Below the pieces are notes generated by a model, which saw only the letters and a list, made by a program, of their open reading frames with translations, searched no databases and had not been told where the DNA came from. A stretch of DNA of 64,000 nucleotides from Gemmatimonadaceae bacterium (lineage in GTDB: Bacteria; Gemmatimonadota; Gemmatimonadetes; Gemmatimonadales; Gemmatimonadaceae): contig JACVCD010000010.1 in the NCBI GenBank assembly GCA_016742275.1, forward strand, positions 1 to 64,000, in the 5' to 3' direction. Positions 16,597 to 29,280 of the stretch are shown here, piece after piece. A program made the translations under genes and the position numbers. Each line of letters begins with the position of its first letter. Within the stretch, counting starts at the first letter, position 1.

Positions 16597-18903
16597 TTAG
16601 GCGAAGACTCCTGTCGGACGGAACTCGCGAACACGCTTGCCGGTGAGGGCAAACACCGCATTCGCGATGGCCGGTGCCACGGGCGGCACACCCGGTTCGC
16701 CAACACCACCATGTGGCTTGCCGGATTCCACGATGGCTGTGTGAATCTTCCGCGGCGCCGCCTGATTTCGCACCAACTGCAGCGTATCAAAGTTGCGCTG
16801 CTCGGCCGCACCCTTGGCGTGCGTGACACCACCATGAATGATGTGGCTCATACCACTCAGCACGGATCCCTCGAGCTGCGCATGCACACGATCGGGATTG
16901 ATGACCTGACCGGGGTCGAGCGCAATCCACACTTCATCCACTGACACTGCCCCGTTGGATGACGCGCGCACACTGGCCACGACGGCCGCGTACGAATTGA
17001 AGCTGCGATGCGCGGCGATACCGAATCCGCGACCGGCAACACCTGCGCGCTCCGACCAGTTGGCCATGGTGGCCACATGCTTCAGCACACCCTGCAGTCG
17101 TTCACCATCGACCGGATGCTCTTCGAGTGAACCACCGTAGTTGCCGAGTTCCTTGATGCCGAGATCCTGCAGTGTGTGAATGCGTGCCGGGCCGTAGAGC
17201 TCGAGCAGATTGTCGAGTGGATCCTTCTTTCGCGCGCTCGCGACTTCGTCGAGAAAACTGTTGATGGCAAACGCGTGGAAGATGTTGTACACCGAACGCA
17301 ACCAACCCACACGCACATGCGGCGCGGCCTTGCAGGCTTCGATGCGCACATTGGGTACATCGAGTACTACATCGAGCATGCCCTGCTGCAAGTCGCCGGC
17401 AGACGCAACATCAACGCCGGGCGCAAACGTGGAACCAATGGGCGGAAACGCCGTGCGATGACGCCACGCGGTAACCTTGCCGTTGCTATCCAGACCTGCA
17501 GTGAGATGCTGCGCGCTCACTGCATTCAAGTAGTCGTTGTGAATGTCGTCCGTACGCGTCCACTGCACACGCACGGGTTGACCAACGGCCTTGGACACGA
17601 GTGCGGCTTCCGAGCAGAAATCAGCTTTTGATTTACGACCGAATGCACCGCCCAGCAGCGTGACATACACCTGCACCCGATCTTCGGCGATACCAAGCGC
17701 ACGTGCGACTTCGGTGCGCACCGCCTGCGGATTCTGCGTGGGCGCCCACACTTCGCAACTGCCACCACGCGCCACATTGTAGCGTGCGAGTGCAACCGGC
17801 GGCTCCATCGACGCATGCGCCAGATGCGGCACGTAGTACTCGGCTTCAATCGTGCTCGCCGATGACTTGAGAGCGGCATCGACATCACCCACGTTGCGTT
17901 CCGCTGTACCAGGCGCGCGCACCGACTTGAACAACTCATCGCGGTACGCTGCGGTATCGTAACTCGCATGCGCCGCGGGATTGTCCCACGTGAGTTCGAG
18001 CGCATCACGGCCCTTCATGGCCGCCCACGTATTCTCGGCTACCACCGCCACACCACCCCACGGCTGGAATCCGTACGGAGGCTGCGGATGCGGCATGTCC
18101 ACCACGTGCCGCACACCCGGCACCTTGAGTGCCGCATCGCGATTGTATCCACTGGGCTTGCCACCCAGCACGGGCGGACGTGCGATCACGGCAATGAGCA
18201 TGTCGGGCACCGACACATCGGCACCAAACACCGCCTTGCCCGACACATAGTCTGGGCCATCAATCAACGGCAGCTTGTTCGTACCGACGCGCTTGAGCTC
18301 CGCATTGGGACGCAGCACGACTTTGTCTGCAGCGGGCACCGGCAGCGCACCGGCCGCAATCGCGAGATCACCGAACTTGAGCTTGCGCCCCGAGGCCGCA
18401 TGCACGACCTCGTGATTCTCGGCTACGAGTTCGCTCTCGGGAACCTTGAGCTCTGCCGCGGCAGCCGAGATGAGCATCATGCGTGCGGTAGCGGCAACGG
18501 AGCGCATACGCTGGTACACACCACGCACACTACTCGAGCCATCGGTGTTCTGATCGCCATAGGCTGCGTTGCCTTCGCCCTGGATGACACGCACATGCTG
18601 CATGTCGGCGCCCAGTTCATCGGCAAACAACACGGGTAATGAACTGCGAACACCCTGCCCCATCTCCGAGCGATGGCACACCACTGACACGAGGCCCGTT
18701 ACCGGCGCCACGTGAATGAACACGTTGGGATTGAGACCCTTGAAGTCGGCGTCGTTGTCGGGATTGAGCGCCGAGTACTTCTCGAATGGCGAACGCTTCT
18801 GCCTCGGGGCATACACACCGAAGTAGAGACCAACCGCTGTCAGCCCCAATCCGCCAACAAATACTCGGCGCGTGATCAGTGACTTGTCCGATTCACCAGA
18901 CAT
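16597..18903 (-). CDS. Tat-exported molybdopterin-binding subunit of a xanthine dehydrogenase-family oxidoreductase (IorB-like)
   Basis: 768 residues. A Tat signal is visible (TRRVFVGGLGLTAVGLYFG, residues 11-29). It carries the duplicated MoCo-binding architecture of isoquinoline 1-oxidoreductase/aldehyde dehydrogenase beta subunits: GGAFGRKSKADF and the active-site glutamate segment GGVGEPGVPPVAPAIANAVF near the C terminus. A separate 2Fe-2S subunit is encoded directly upstream (2-nt gap on this strand), as in the Ior two-subunit type; no FAD subunit is present, so electrons probably go to a cytochrome or membrane acceptor. The physiological substrate is unknown (aldehyde or N-heterocycle). 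Confidence 0.93.
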   Translation of the reverse strand: MSGESDKSLITRRVFVGGLGLTAVGLYFGVYAPRQKRSPFEKYSALNPDNDADFKGLNPNVFIHVAPVTGLVSVVCHRSEMGQGVRSSLPVLFADELGADMQHVRVIQGEGNAAYGDQNTDGSSSVRGVYQRMRSVAATARMMLISAAAAELKVPESELVAENHEVVHAASGRKLKFGDLAIAAGALPVPAADKVVLRPNAELKRVGTNKLPLIDGPDYVSGKAVFGADVSVPDMLIAVIARPPVLGGKPSGYNRDAALKVPGVRHVVDMPHPQPPYGFQPWGGVAVVAENTWAAMKGRDALELTWDNPAAHASYDTAAYRDELFKSVRAPGTAERNVGDVDAALKSSASTIEAEYYVPHLAHASMEPPVALARYNVARGGSCEVWAPTQNPQAVRTEVARALGIAEDRVQVYVTLLGGAFGRKSKADFCSEAALVSKAVGQPVRVQWTRTDDIHNDYLNAVSAQHLTAGLDSNGKVTAWRHRTAFPPIGSTFAPGVDVASAGDLQQGMLDVVLDVPNVRIEACKAAPHVRVGWLRSVYNIFHAFAINSFLDEVASARKKDPLDNLLELYGPARIHTLQDLGIKELGNYGGSLEEHPVDGERLQGVLKHVATMANWSERAGVAGRGFGIAAHRSFNSYAAVVASVRASSNGAVSVDEVWIALDPGQVINPDRVHAQLEGSVLSGMSHIIHGGVTHAKGAAEQRNFDTLQLVRNQAAPRKIHTAIVESGKPHGGVGEPGVPPVAPAIANAVFALTGKRVREFRPTGVFA

Positions 18904-18905
18904 GG

Positions 18906-19379
18906 TCAGTTCTCCGCGCTGGCGGGCATGTTCGCGGCCACGGCCTTGATGGCTTCACGAATGCGCATGTACGTACCGCAGCGACAGATGTTGCCATTCA
19001 TGGCTTCTTCGATCGCTTCCGATGTCGGCGCCTTGTTGGCGGACAGCAGCGATGCGGCCTGCATGATCTGACCGGGCTGACAGTAGCCACACTGCGGCAC
19101 ACCAAGCTCCACCCACATCTTCTGCAGCGGATGCGAGGCGTCGGTGGCAAGACCTTCGATGGTCGTGATGGACTGCCCGCTCACGGAACTCGCCGGCGTG
19201 ATGCACGAACGCACTGCGGCGCCATTCACATGCACCGTGCACGCGCCACACAGCGCTTGGCCACACCCGAACTTCGTACCGGTGAGTTTGAGCACGTCGC
19301 GGATAGCCCAGAGCAGCGGCATGTCCTTCTCCACGTCGATCGTGCGATCCTCACCATTCACCTTCAGCTTGACTTCCAT
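18906..19379 (-). CDS. (2Fe-2S)-binding subunit of the Mo-hydroxylase (IorA-like)
   Basis: 157 residues. The plant-type ferredoxin cluster CGQALCGAC with a later Cys (VRSC) lies at about residues 38-60, and the second cluster motifs CGYCQPGQ and CRCGTYMRIRE in the C-terminal helical domain, as in all XDH small subunits. ATG at 19379 is preceded by GGAGG with 7-nt spacing, so I rejected the 40-residue N-terminal extension that the open frame allows. Transcribed with the Mo subunit; divergent from the gamma-glutamyltranspeptidase. Confidence 0.95.
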   Translation of the reverse strand: MEVKLKVNGEDRTIDVEKDMPLLWAIRDVLKLTGTKFGCGQALCGACTVHVNGAAVRSCITPASSVSGQSITTIEGLATDASHPLQKMWVELGVPQCGYCQPGQIMQAASLLSANKAPTSEAIEEAMNGNICRCGTYMRIREAIKAVAANMPASAEN

Positions 19380-19530
19380 CCGGGTGCCTCCTGCGGCGTG
19401 CAACTGGTATGGCTCCATGGTGGGCATGGGGAACGCGCCGCGCAATGGCGTGCGGGCGACGACCCACCTGGAGACCGTATATTCCGCACGCGTTACCATC
19501 CCTCCCGCGTTCCTGCCACTTCATCCGCCC

Positions 19531-21546
19531 ATGTCGACTTCTGAACTGGTGCGTGCTGGCGCCCGGCGTTTCTCGTCGCGCATCGCCCCTCGGCTGCTCG
19601 CTCTGTCCCTTGCGACAGGTGTCGCACCCTTGGCAATCACATCGCTCGGCGCGCAGAGCGCTGATGGTCTGCCCATACAAGCCGCCGATCCACGCCGCTC
19701 GCCCACGCAGAAACCACCGCTGCATGGTCGTCATTGGATGGCTATCACCGGCAAGCCACTCGGCGCCACCGCCGGTGCGATGATGTTTCAGAAGGGTGGC
19801 AATGCCGTCGATGCGGCCGCCGCCATGCTTGCCGCCACCTGCACGATGTGGGACACATTGCACTGCGGCGGTGAAACGCAGGCGCTGATCTACCATCCGA
19901 AACTCAAGAAGGTCATCGGCATCAATGCGCTCGGCGTTGCGCCAACTGGTGCCACCGCCGAGTTCTACCAGAGCAGGGGTTACGCGCATCCGCCCGAGTT
20001 CGGACCACTCGCGGCCATCACACCGGGCACACCCGGTGGATTGATGGTGATGCTGGCCGAATACGGCACACTGTCATTGGCGCAGGTGTTGGCGCCGGCC
20101 ATTCAGCTCGCCGATGGATTCCCCATCGAAGCGCAACTCGCCAACAACATCGAAAGACAGAAAGCCGAGATCAAGAAGTGGAAGGTGTCGCCATCCATCA
20201 TGCTGCCACATCTGGGCAGCGGTGGACGCGAAGCACCGGAGCCGGGCGAGATGTTCGTGCAGAAGGATCTCGCAGCGACATTCCGCAAACTCGTCGCTAC
20301 CGAAGCCGCAGCGCGCAAAGCCGGCAAGTCACGCAAGGCCGCCATCATGGCCGCATATGATCGGTTCTACAAAGGCGACATTGCGCAGGAACTCGTGCGC
20401 GGTATGCGCGAAGACGGTGGACTGTTCACCATGGCCGATCTCGCCAATTGGCGCGTGAAAATCGAAGAACCCATCTGCAGCGACTACAAGGGCATTTCGG
20501 TGTGCAAGCTGCAGCAGTGGCAGCAGGGCCCAGCCATGCTGCAGGCGCTCAACATTCTCGAGAATGCCGATCTCAAGAGCATGGGCTACAACTCACCGCG
20601 CTACGTGCACACGATCTATCAGGCCATCAGTATGGCGTTTGCTGATCGTGATTTCTGGTACGGTGATCCGGCGTTTGCGCCAGAAGAACCGATGCGCGGC
20701 CTCATGAGCAAGGAGTACGCAAAGGCGCGCTACGCACAGATCAACTGGACGAAAAACGATCCCGACATCAAGCCGGGTGATCCGTACCCGTATCAGGGCG
20801 GCAGCAATCCGTTTGCGCAGTATCTCGCGCAGTGGTCACCGCGCAATTTCCTGCCGCGTGACGCCACGGTGCAGAGTGGACAGCAGGATCGTGTGCGCAC
20901 TGATACTTCGGCCGCGTGGCAACTCGCCAGCCGCGCCGACAGCGCACGTTGGGATGCATTTCACGGCGGCACCACCAGCATCGAAGCCGCCGACTCGGCA
21001 GGATGGGTGGTATCCATCACACCAAGCGGTGGCTGGGTGCCGGCCGTCATTGCCGGTCGCACGGGACTCGGTCTATCGCAACGCGGCCAGAGTTTTGTCA
21101 CTCGTCCTGAAGACGGGCCATTCAATGTCATCGAACCGGGCAAACGTCCCCGCGTGACACTCACGCCCACACTGGCCCTCAAGGATGGCGCGCCATTCCT
21201 GGCCTTTGCTGTGCAGGGCGGCGATACGCAGGATCAGAATCTCCTGCAGTTCTTCCTCAACATGGTGGAGTTCGGCATGACGGTGCAGCAGGCCGTGGAA
21301 GCGCCGAACATCAACTCGTACCAGATGCGCAATTCATTTGGCTTTCATGAGACGCAGCCGGGCTTCATGGAGATTTCGTCGTCGATGCCGGAGGCCACGC
21401 GGGCCGCGTTGCGTGGGATGGGGTACCGGCTACGGCCCCTGGAGCGGACGTCCGGGCCGATCAATGCGATCTGGTTTGACCGCAAGCATCGGACGATGTG
21501 GGGTGGGAGCTCGAATCATGGGGAGGATTACGGGATCGCGTGGTAG
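19531..21546 (+). CDS. Gamma-glutamyltranspeptidase-family Ntn hydrolase, exported
   Basis: 671 residues with a signal-like N terminus (LLALSLATGVAPLAITSLGAQS). The large-subunit region shows MAITGKPLGATAGAMMFQKGGNAVDAAAAMLA. The autocleavage site is GGTTSIEAAD, giving Thr481/Thr482 as nucleophile candidates; canonical enzymes read TTHxSVxD, so the following His is Ser here. The small subunit carries the FNVIEPGKRPRVTLTP and VQGGDTQDQNLLQFFLN segments, and ends GGSSNHGEDYGIAW. It would process periplasmic gamma-glutamyl compounds or related acyl substrates. It lies between two Mo-hydroxylase pairs, and the next pair follows in the same direction after a hairpin. Confidence 0.9.
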   Translation: MSTSELVRAGARRFSSRIAPRLLALSLATGVAPLAITSLGAQSADGLPIQAADPRRSPTQKPPLHGRHWMAITGKPLGATAGAMMFQKGGNAVDAAAAMLAATCTMWDTLHCGGETQALIYHPKLKKVIGINALGVAPTGATAEFYQSRGYAHPPEFGPLAAITPGTPGGLMVMLAEYGTLSLAQVLAPAIQLADGFPIEAQLANNIERQKAEIKKWKVSPSIMLPHLGSGGREAPEPGEMFVQKDLAATFRKLVATEAAARKAGKSRKAAIMAAYDRFYKGDIAQELVRGMREDGGLFTMADLANWRVKIEEPICSDYKGISVCKLQQWQQGPAMLQALNILENADLKSMGYNSPRYVHTIYQAISMAFADRDFWYGDPAFAPEEPMRGLMSKEYAKARYAQINWTKNDPDIKPGDPYPYQGGSNPFAQYLAQWSPRNFLPRDATVQSGQQDRVRTDTSAAWQLASRADSARWDAFHGGTTSIEAADSAGWVVSITPSGGWVPAVIAGRTGLGLSQRGQSFVTRPEDGPFNVIEPGKRPRVTLTPTLALKDGAPFLAFAVQGGDTQDQNLLQFFLNMVEFGMTVQQAVEAPNINSYQMRNSFGFHETQPGFMEISSSMPEATRAALRGMGYRLRPLERTSGPINAIWFDRKHRTMWGGSSNHGEDYGIAW

Positions 21547-21565
21547 CCCCAGGGGGAGAACTCGT

Positions 21566-21639
21566 ACTCGAAACTGGTAACTGGGCACTGAGAACTGGGG
21601 TTAACTGCAGTTTTCAGTGCTCAGTGCACAGTTTCGAGT
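21566..21639. terminator. Long interrupted hairpin after the GGT gene
   Basis: Arms ACTCGAAACTG (21566-21576) and CAGTTTCGAGT (21629-21639), then GCACTGAG (21585-21592) with CTCAGTGC (21620-21627), then AACTG (21593-21597) with CAGTT (21608-21612). The AACTG word recurs, giving a repeat-like look. It probably separates GGT transcription from the second Mo-hydroxylase pair. Confidence 0.6.
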
Positions 21640-21726
21640 GGGAGTGGGTGTTATGGCTGGACGCCCCCTCCCTTTCGGGCGAGATTTCACAGGTTACCCA
21701 CCTTCCTTCCGACCTCACCTGATCCC

Positions 21727-22230
21727 ATGCCGATCACGCTCAAGGTCAATGGCGCGTCCCGCACGTTGGATGTGCCGCCCGATATGCCGCTGCTCTGGGT
21801 TCTTCGCGACGAACTGAATCTCAAGGGCACCAAGTTCGGCTGCGGCGCGAATCGCTGCGGCGCCTGCACTGTTCACGTGAACGGCGTGGCGCAGCGCACC
21901 TGCACCATGCCCGTGTCGCGTGCGGCCGGCACCGAGATCACGACCATCGAGGGTCTCGACCCCAATGGCGCGCATGCCGTGCAGAAGGCGTGGGAAGAGC
22001 TCGACGTCCCGCAGTGCGGCTACTGTCAGGCCGGCCAGATGATGGCGGCGGCCGGTTTGCTGGCCAAGACGGCCAAGCCCACCGACGCTGACATCGATAC
22101 CGCGCTGAACACGAATCTCTGCCGCTGCGCTACATACCTGCGCATTCGTGCGGCCGTGCATCGTGCCGCCGAGATCAAGGCTGGTGGTGCGGCGGTTGGC
22201 AGCAGCAGTGGCGCGCCGGGGGAGGAATAG
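21727..22230 (+). CDS. (2Fe-2S)-binding subunit, second Mo-hydroxylase pair
   Basis: 167 residues. Clusters: CGANRCGAC plus QRTC (residues 38-60), then [10 protein letters not shown] and [12 protein letters not shown]. It ends in a Gly/Ser-rich tail ([14 protein letters not shown]) that the 18906-19379 homologue lacks. The gene ends 3 nt before the Mo-subunit start and clearly forms an operon with it. It is paralogous to, but not a recent copy of, the pair at 16.6-19.4 kb. Confidence 0.95.
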   Translation: MPITLKVNGASRTLDVPPDMPLLWVLRDELNLKGTKFGCGANRCGACTVHVNGVAQRTCTMPVSRAAGTEITTIEGLDPNGAHAVQKAWEELDVPQCGYCQAGQMMAAAGLLAKTAKPTDADIDTALNTNLCRCATYLRIRAAVHRAAEIKAGGAAVGSSSGAPGEE

Positions 22231-22233
22231 ATC

Positions 22234-26202
<3,969 letters not shown>

Positions 26203-26250
26203 CTAGGAATTTTTACAAGCTCGCCATGATTGCAAACATGAAGAGGATCT

Positions 26251-27504
26251 ATGAATACCAGCACTAAAGGAGCCTGGCTAATACATCATGCCAGAAAGCT
26301 GCAGGCCACCACGAGTCAGGATTTTGATGCAATTGGTTTTGCTGGTCGTAGTGGAACGCTCCTGTCCGCTATTTCCGCTTCCAACCAAAGTCACGTGTCC
26401 AACAAAAGGTTGGCTGCACTCGCAAAAGCGAATGGCATTAGCCCCAAAACGGAGATGCCGTCAATTCTCTCCGAGCTTGAGAGACAGCGACTAGTCGCCC
26501 TAGGTGCCGATGGGATTGAAGTACTCGGTCTGACCGGCAAAGCAATCCTTGAACATACGGCACGCATTTTTTCCGAAAGCGACTATGAACCACACGAAGA
26601 TGCCGCGATCATTGTTGCTGAAATTGCTTCCGAGAGACCGACCACTACTCGTTCTGTTAGCGAGTACATTTCGGACACGCTCAAGCTTTCGAGTCAGGAG
26701 ACGGGCACCACTCTAGCTCTCGCCGCAAACATCGGCTTCTTCGACACAGAGCCGTTGTCCGGAGACGACAGTTTGGTATTCAACAGCAACCTGTTTCGCC
26801 GTGACGACGCCACAAAGATCAGCGCAATCATGTCCTCCCTCTCGGGGGATGAATCAAGGTGCCTAATTGAAGCAACACAGAAGCTTCAGGATTCGGGATG
26901 TGTCCCGCTCGACGAGATCACCAATATCCTGGGCAAGAGTCTATTCTCCAAGCTTCACTCGATAGCATTTTTCGACGTAAGTGCCGTTGGGAACGATGAA
27001 GGGAAGAGATATTTTGTGACTCGACCAGCAGCGTTCTCAAAGTTTAGCAACTCAATCGCCGATGATGCGTTCGACTTGGCCAAAGCACTCGTTGCCTCTC
27101 TAACCTATGGCATGACTGTAAGCAGCCATCAACGCGGCCGAATTCAGGCCATTTCTGCTTTGATGAACAAGCTCATAGCTGGAAGCAGCGTCGGTCCGGC
27201 CACCGCAATCGGAAGTGATTATCAAGCACTAGAGCAACGTGGTGTTGTGAGAGTCACGCCCGCCGAGCGAGGCATGTTTACCATGAAACTCCTGAAGCCT
27301 GAGGTAGGGAGGCTAGCTCTGGCAGTAATCGAAAGCGGAGATGCATCAACGGAGGTTGTGACCGCACTTCCCGGAGCACGCGTCACACTATATGCCACGC
27401 CGGAATCCAATCGAGAAGCAGAGCGAAAAAACGTAACAGAACCCTTGAAAAGGCAGACTCTCAAACTTCTGCAAGACATTCGAACTGGCGGACTGAAAAG
27501 ATGA
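26251..27504 (+). CDS. Unrecognised protein with winged-helix-like segments (island gene 1)
   Basis: 417 residues; I cannot name a family. Residues ~50-107 have a helix-strand pattern like a winged helix (LAALAKANGISPK, ILSELERQRLVALG, IEVLGLTGKAIL), and a similar pattern recurs near residues 320-365 (DYQALEQRGVVRVTP, MKLLKPEVGRLALAVI). The tail is basic (EPLKRQTLKLLQDIRTGGLKR). There is no signal peptide or membrane segment, so it is probably a cytoplasmic DNA-binding or scaffolding protein. Its stop overlaps the nuclease-like gene by 4 nt (ATGA), indicating co-translation. Base composition is roughly 50% G+C, with ATA, AGA and CTA codons unlike its neighbours. Confidence 0.75.
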   Translation: MNTSTKGAWLIHHARKLQATTSQDFDAIGFAGRSGTLLSAISASNQSHVSNKRLAALAKANGISPKTEMPSILSELERQRLVALGADGIEVLGLTGKAILEHTARIFSESDYEPHEDAAIIVAEIASERPTTTRSVSEYISDTLKLSSQETGTTLALAANIGFFDTEPLSGDDSLVFNSNLFRRDDATKISAIMSSLSGDESRCLIEATQKLQDSGCVPLDEITNILGKSLFSKLHSIAFFDVSAVGNDEGKRYFVTRPAAFSKFSNSIADDAFDLAKALVASLTYGMTVSSHQRGRIQAISALMNKLIAGSSVGPATAIGSDYQALEQRGVVRVTPAERGMFTMKLLKPEVGRLALAVIESGDASTEVVTALPGARVTLYATPESNREAERKNVTEPLKRQTLKLLQDIRTGGLKR

Positions 27505-28520
27505 GCGAGCAACTTCGAAAGGGAGCCGCTGCAGAAGAGATGCTTCGGAATTATTTCCTAAGCCTCGGTTACTATGTTGCGCGGGGGTGCAAATTCGTCT
27601 ACCACGGATTCGACGTTACGGATGTCGATTTGTTTTTGTACGCACGTAGCTCGCCGCTGAGCAGGGAACGAATCTGCGTAGACATTAAGAACAAGAAGAC
27701 ACCACAAGCACTCGAAAGAATATTCTGGGTCAAGGGAGTGCAAAGCATTCTACAGCTCGACTCTAGCATTGTCGCCACAACAGATACACGGCCTGACGTC
27801 CGTGAGTTCGGCCTACGTCACGATGTGCGGGTGTTAGACGGGACGTTCTTGTCGCGACTGAATCGGAGTGCTAAGAGTCACAGGATACGCATTACCGAAG
27901 AACAGTTTCTCTCAGAACTTGACTCGGGGTCCTTGGGCAGGCTTGGCGGGAATTGGTGTGGTCGATACACAGAGAGTAAGGCGCGACTACTCCAATCATT
28001 GAACTTCGATGGATGCAACTCTTGGCTAGAGGAGCTCAGAATGCTTCTCTCAGAGATCGCAACAGGATCAAATCCTTGGCGCCTATTCTACGCATTATGT
28101 TCGCATTTTCTTGTGGCGATCGATTTCATTCAAAGGGACTTTGTTGGAGAAGACCAAACTCAGCGCCGCAAGGTAATTGAGCAGGGTATTCGATACGGTT
28201 CGTCTGGGAAGGAGTTTGCCGATAGCGTTACGCAAATGGCTTCGAGCCTCGTGGAGAGCGTTGCAGGGCAATCCGGACTTTCGCGGACCCTTCAAGCAGA
28301 AATCCAACGACAGGCTGACGGAATCGGCGCCGAGGCTATAGCTGACTTTTTTTCACGACAAACCAACGGGCTGGGCCCTTTTGAAGTTGCATTGCAATTT
28401 GAAGAAGCGGCATTCTCGCCTGAAGTTCCGCCACCATCAACTCTTTCGCCGCAAGCGAAGTCGGTAATCGGAGTTGTCGCTGACTTTTGCGGTATTGATC
28501 GCAAACTTGCAATACCTTAA
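27501..28520 (+). CDS. Putative PD-(D/E)XK-fold nuclease (island gene 2)
   Basis: 339 residues. The N-terminal ~100 residues follow the restriction-endonuclease-like core: helix with Glu (AAEEMLRNYFLSLGYYV, E12/E13), strand with Asp (DVTDVDLFLYA, D43), then ICVDIKNKK giving D61-x-K63, then a helix (LERIFWVKGVQSIL) and a strand (SSIVATTD). This is the Mrr/Holliday-resolvase-like order of E...D...(D/E)xK. The C-terminal two-thirds are helical and unrecognised; they may recognise a partner or target. Coupled to gene 1 by an ATGA overlap. Low G+C like the rest of the block. The nuclease assignment rests on motif spacing only. Confidence 0.7.
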   Translation: MSEQLRKGAAAEEMLRNYFLSLGYYVARGCKFVYHGFDVTDVDLFLYARSSPLSRERICVDIKNKKTPQALERIFWVKGVQSILQLDSSIVATTDTRPDVREFGLRHDVRVLDGTFLSRLNRSAKSHRIRITEEQFLSELDSGSLGRLGGNWCGRYTESKARLLQSLNFDGCNSWLEELRMLLSEIATGSNPWRLFYALCSHFLVAIDFIQRDFVGEDQTQRRKVIEQGIRYGSSGKEFADSVTQMASSLVESVAGQSGLSRTLQAEIQRQADGIGAEAIADFFSRQTNGLGPFEVALQFEEAAFSPEVPPPSTLSPQAKSVIGVVADFCGIDRKLAIP

Positions 28521-28544
28521 CCGCTACCGCCCTCGCCACTACCA

Positions 28545-29279
28545 ATGACAGACGAAAAGCCAAGCATTCTAAGAGGCTATAAGCGAAAGGGGAAACGGTT
28601 TATTCCTCCTCTCAAGCAAATACCTGCCGTACGGGAACACAGCTACGTCAACACCATGCTTCCTGAGCTCATTTGGCTGGATCTTATCCACGAGCAAGAA
28701 GGATACCACTTTGGGAAGACGACGTTGGAAGTAGTAGTCGATGTCACCCGATCTCTTCCTCTTATCAATCGAAACTTCAATTTCGCCCTGCAGACTGCGT
28801 ATGGACATATCGGCGCAGAGTGTAAATCGACGCTCGTTGCTAGATGGAAACAGGAGGGTCTCCTCGCGAAGATCCAAGATTGCCTTGCTCCACTAACACT
28901 ACTGTACGAAAATTTTCAGCTGTCATTTGTTGGCCCGCCGAATACTGTCTACACACGAAAGGCATTGATACATCGCATTTCGCGGTCTGTTGCAAGATGT
29001 ATCGACAAGTCTGAGACGCCGGCGGTTATCTTACATGGGAGCATGCTACTCACTAGAGTGATGGCTGGAACGATCAAGATTTTTAATCACATCCAAGTTC
29101 CTGACCTGAATGCTGCGATTGACGCTCCGAATAGCACAGAGGGAAAGAAGGCAGCATCGTTCATGCGAGCAAGCGCCAGTGCTGAATGGGCGGCTATCGC
29201 TGTTCCGGATGACTGGGCTCGTTACTTTTGGAACCGAAACGCATCATTGAGCAAATGCTACATTCGCTGGGAGAAGTAA
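28545..29279 (+). CDS. Unrecognised protein (island gene 3)
   Basis: 244 residues with no family I can name. It begins with a very basic stretch (RGYKRKGKRFIPPLKQ), followed by mostly helical sequence with a notable MLPELIWLDLIHEQEGYHFG segment at about residues 38-57 and a later RALIH-type region (TRKALIHRISRSVARCIDK). No signal peptide or clear transmembrane helix. It follows gene 2 after 24 nt and precedes gene 4 by 1 nt, so all four are probably one transcript. Codon use is atypical for the genome. A basic N terminus and cytoplasmic character would suit a nucleic-acid-associated role, but this is speculation. Confidence 0.7.
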   Translation: MTDEKPSILRGYKRKGKRFIPPLKQIPAVREHSYVNTMLPELIWLDLIHEQEGYHFGKTTLEVVVDVTRSLPLINRNFNFALQTAYGHIGAECKSTLVARWKQEGLLAKIQDCLAPLTLLYENFQLSFVGPPNTVYTRKALIHRISRSVARCIDKSETPAVILHGSMLLTRVMAGTIKIFNHIQVPDLNAAIDAPNSTEGKKAASFMRASASAEWAAIAVPDDWARYFWNRNASLSKCYIRWEK

Positions 29280-29280
29280 T

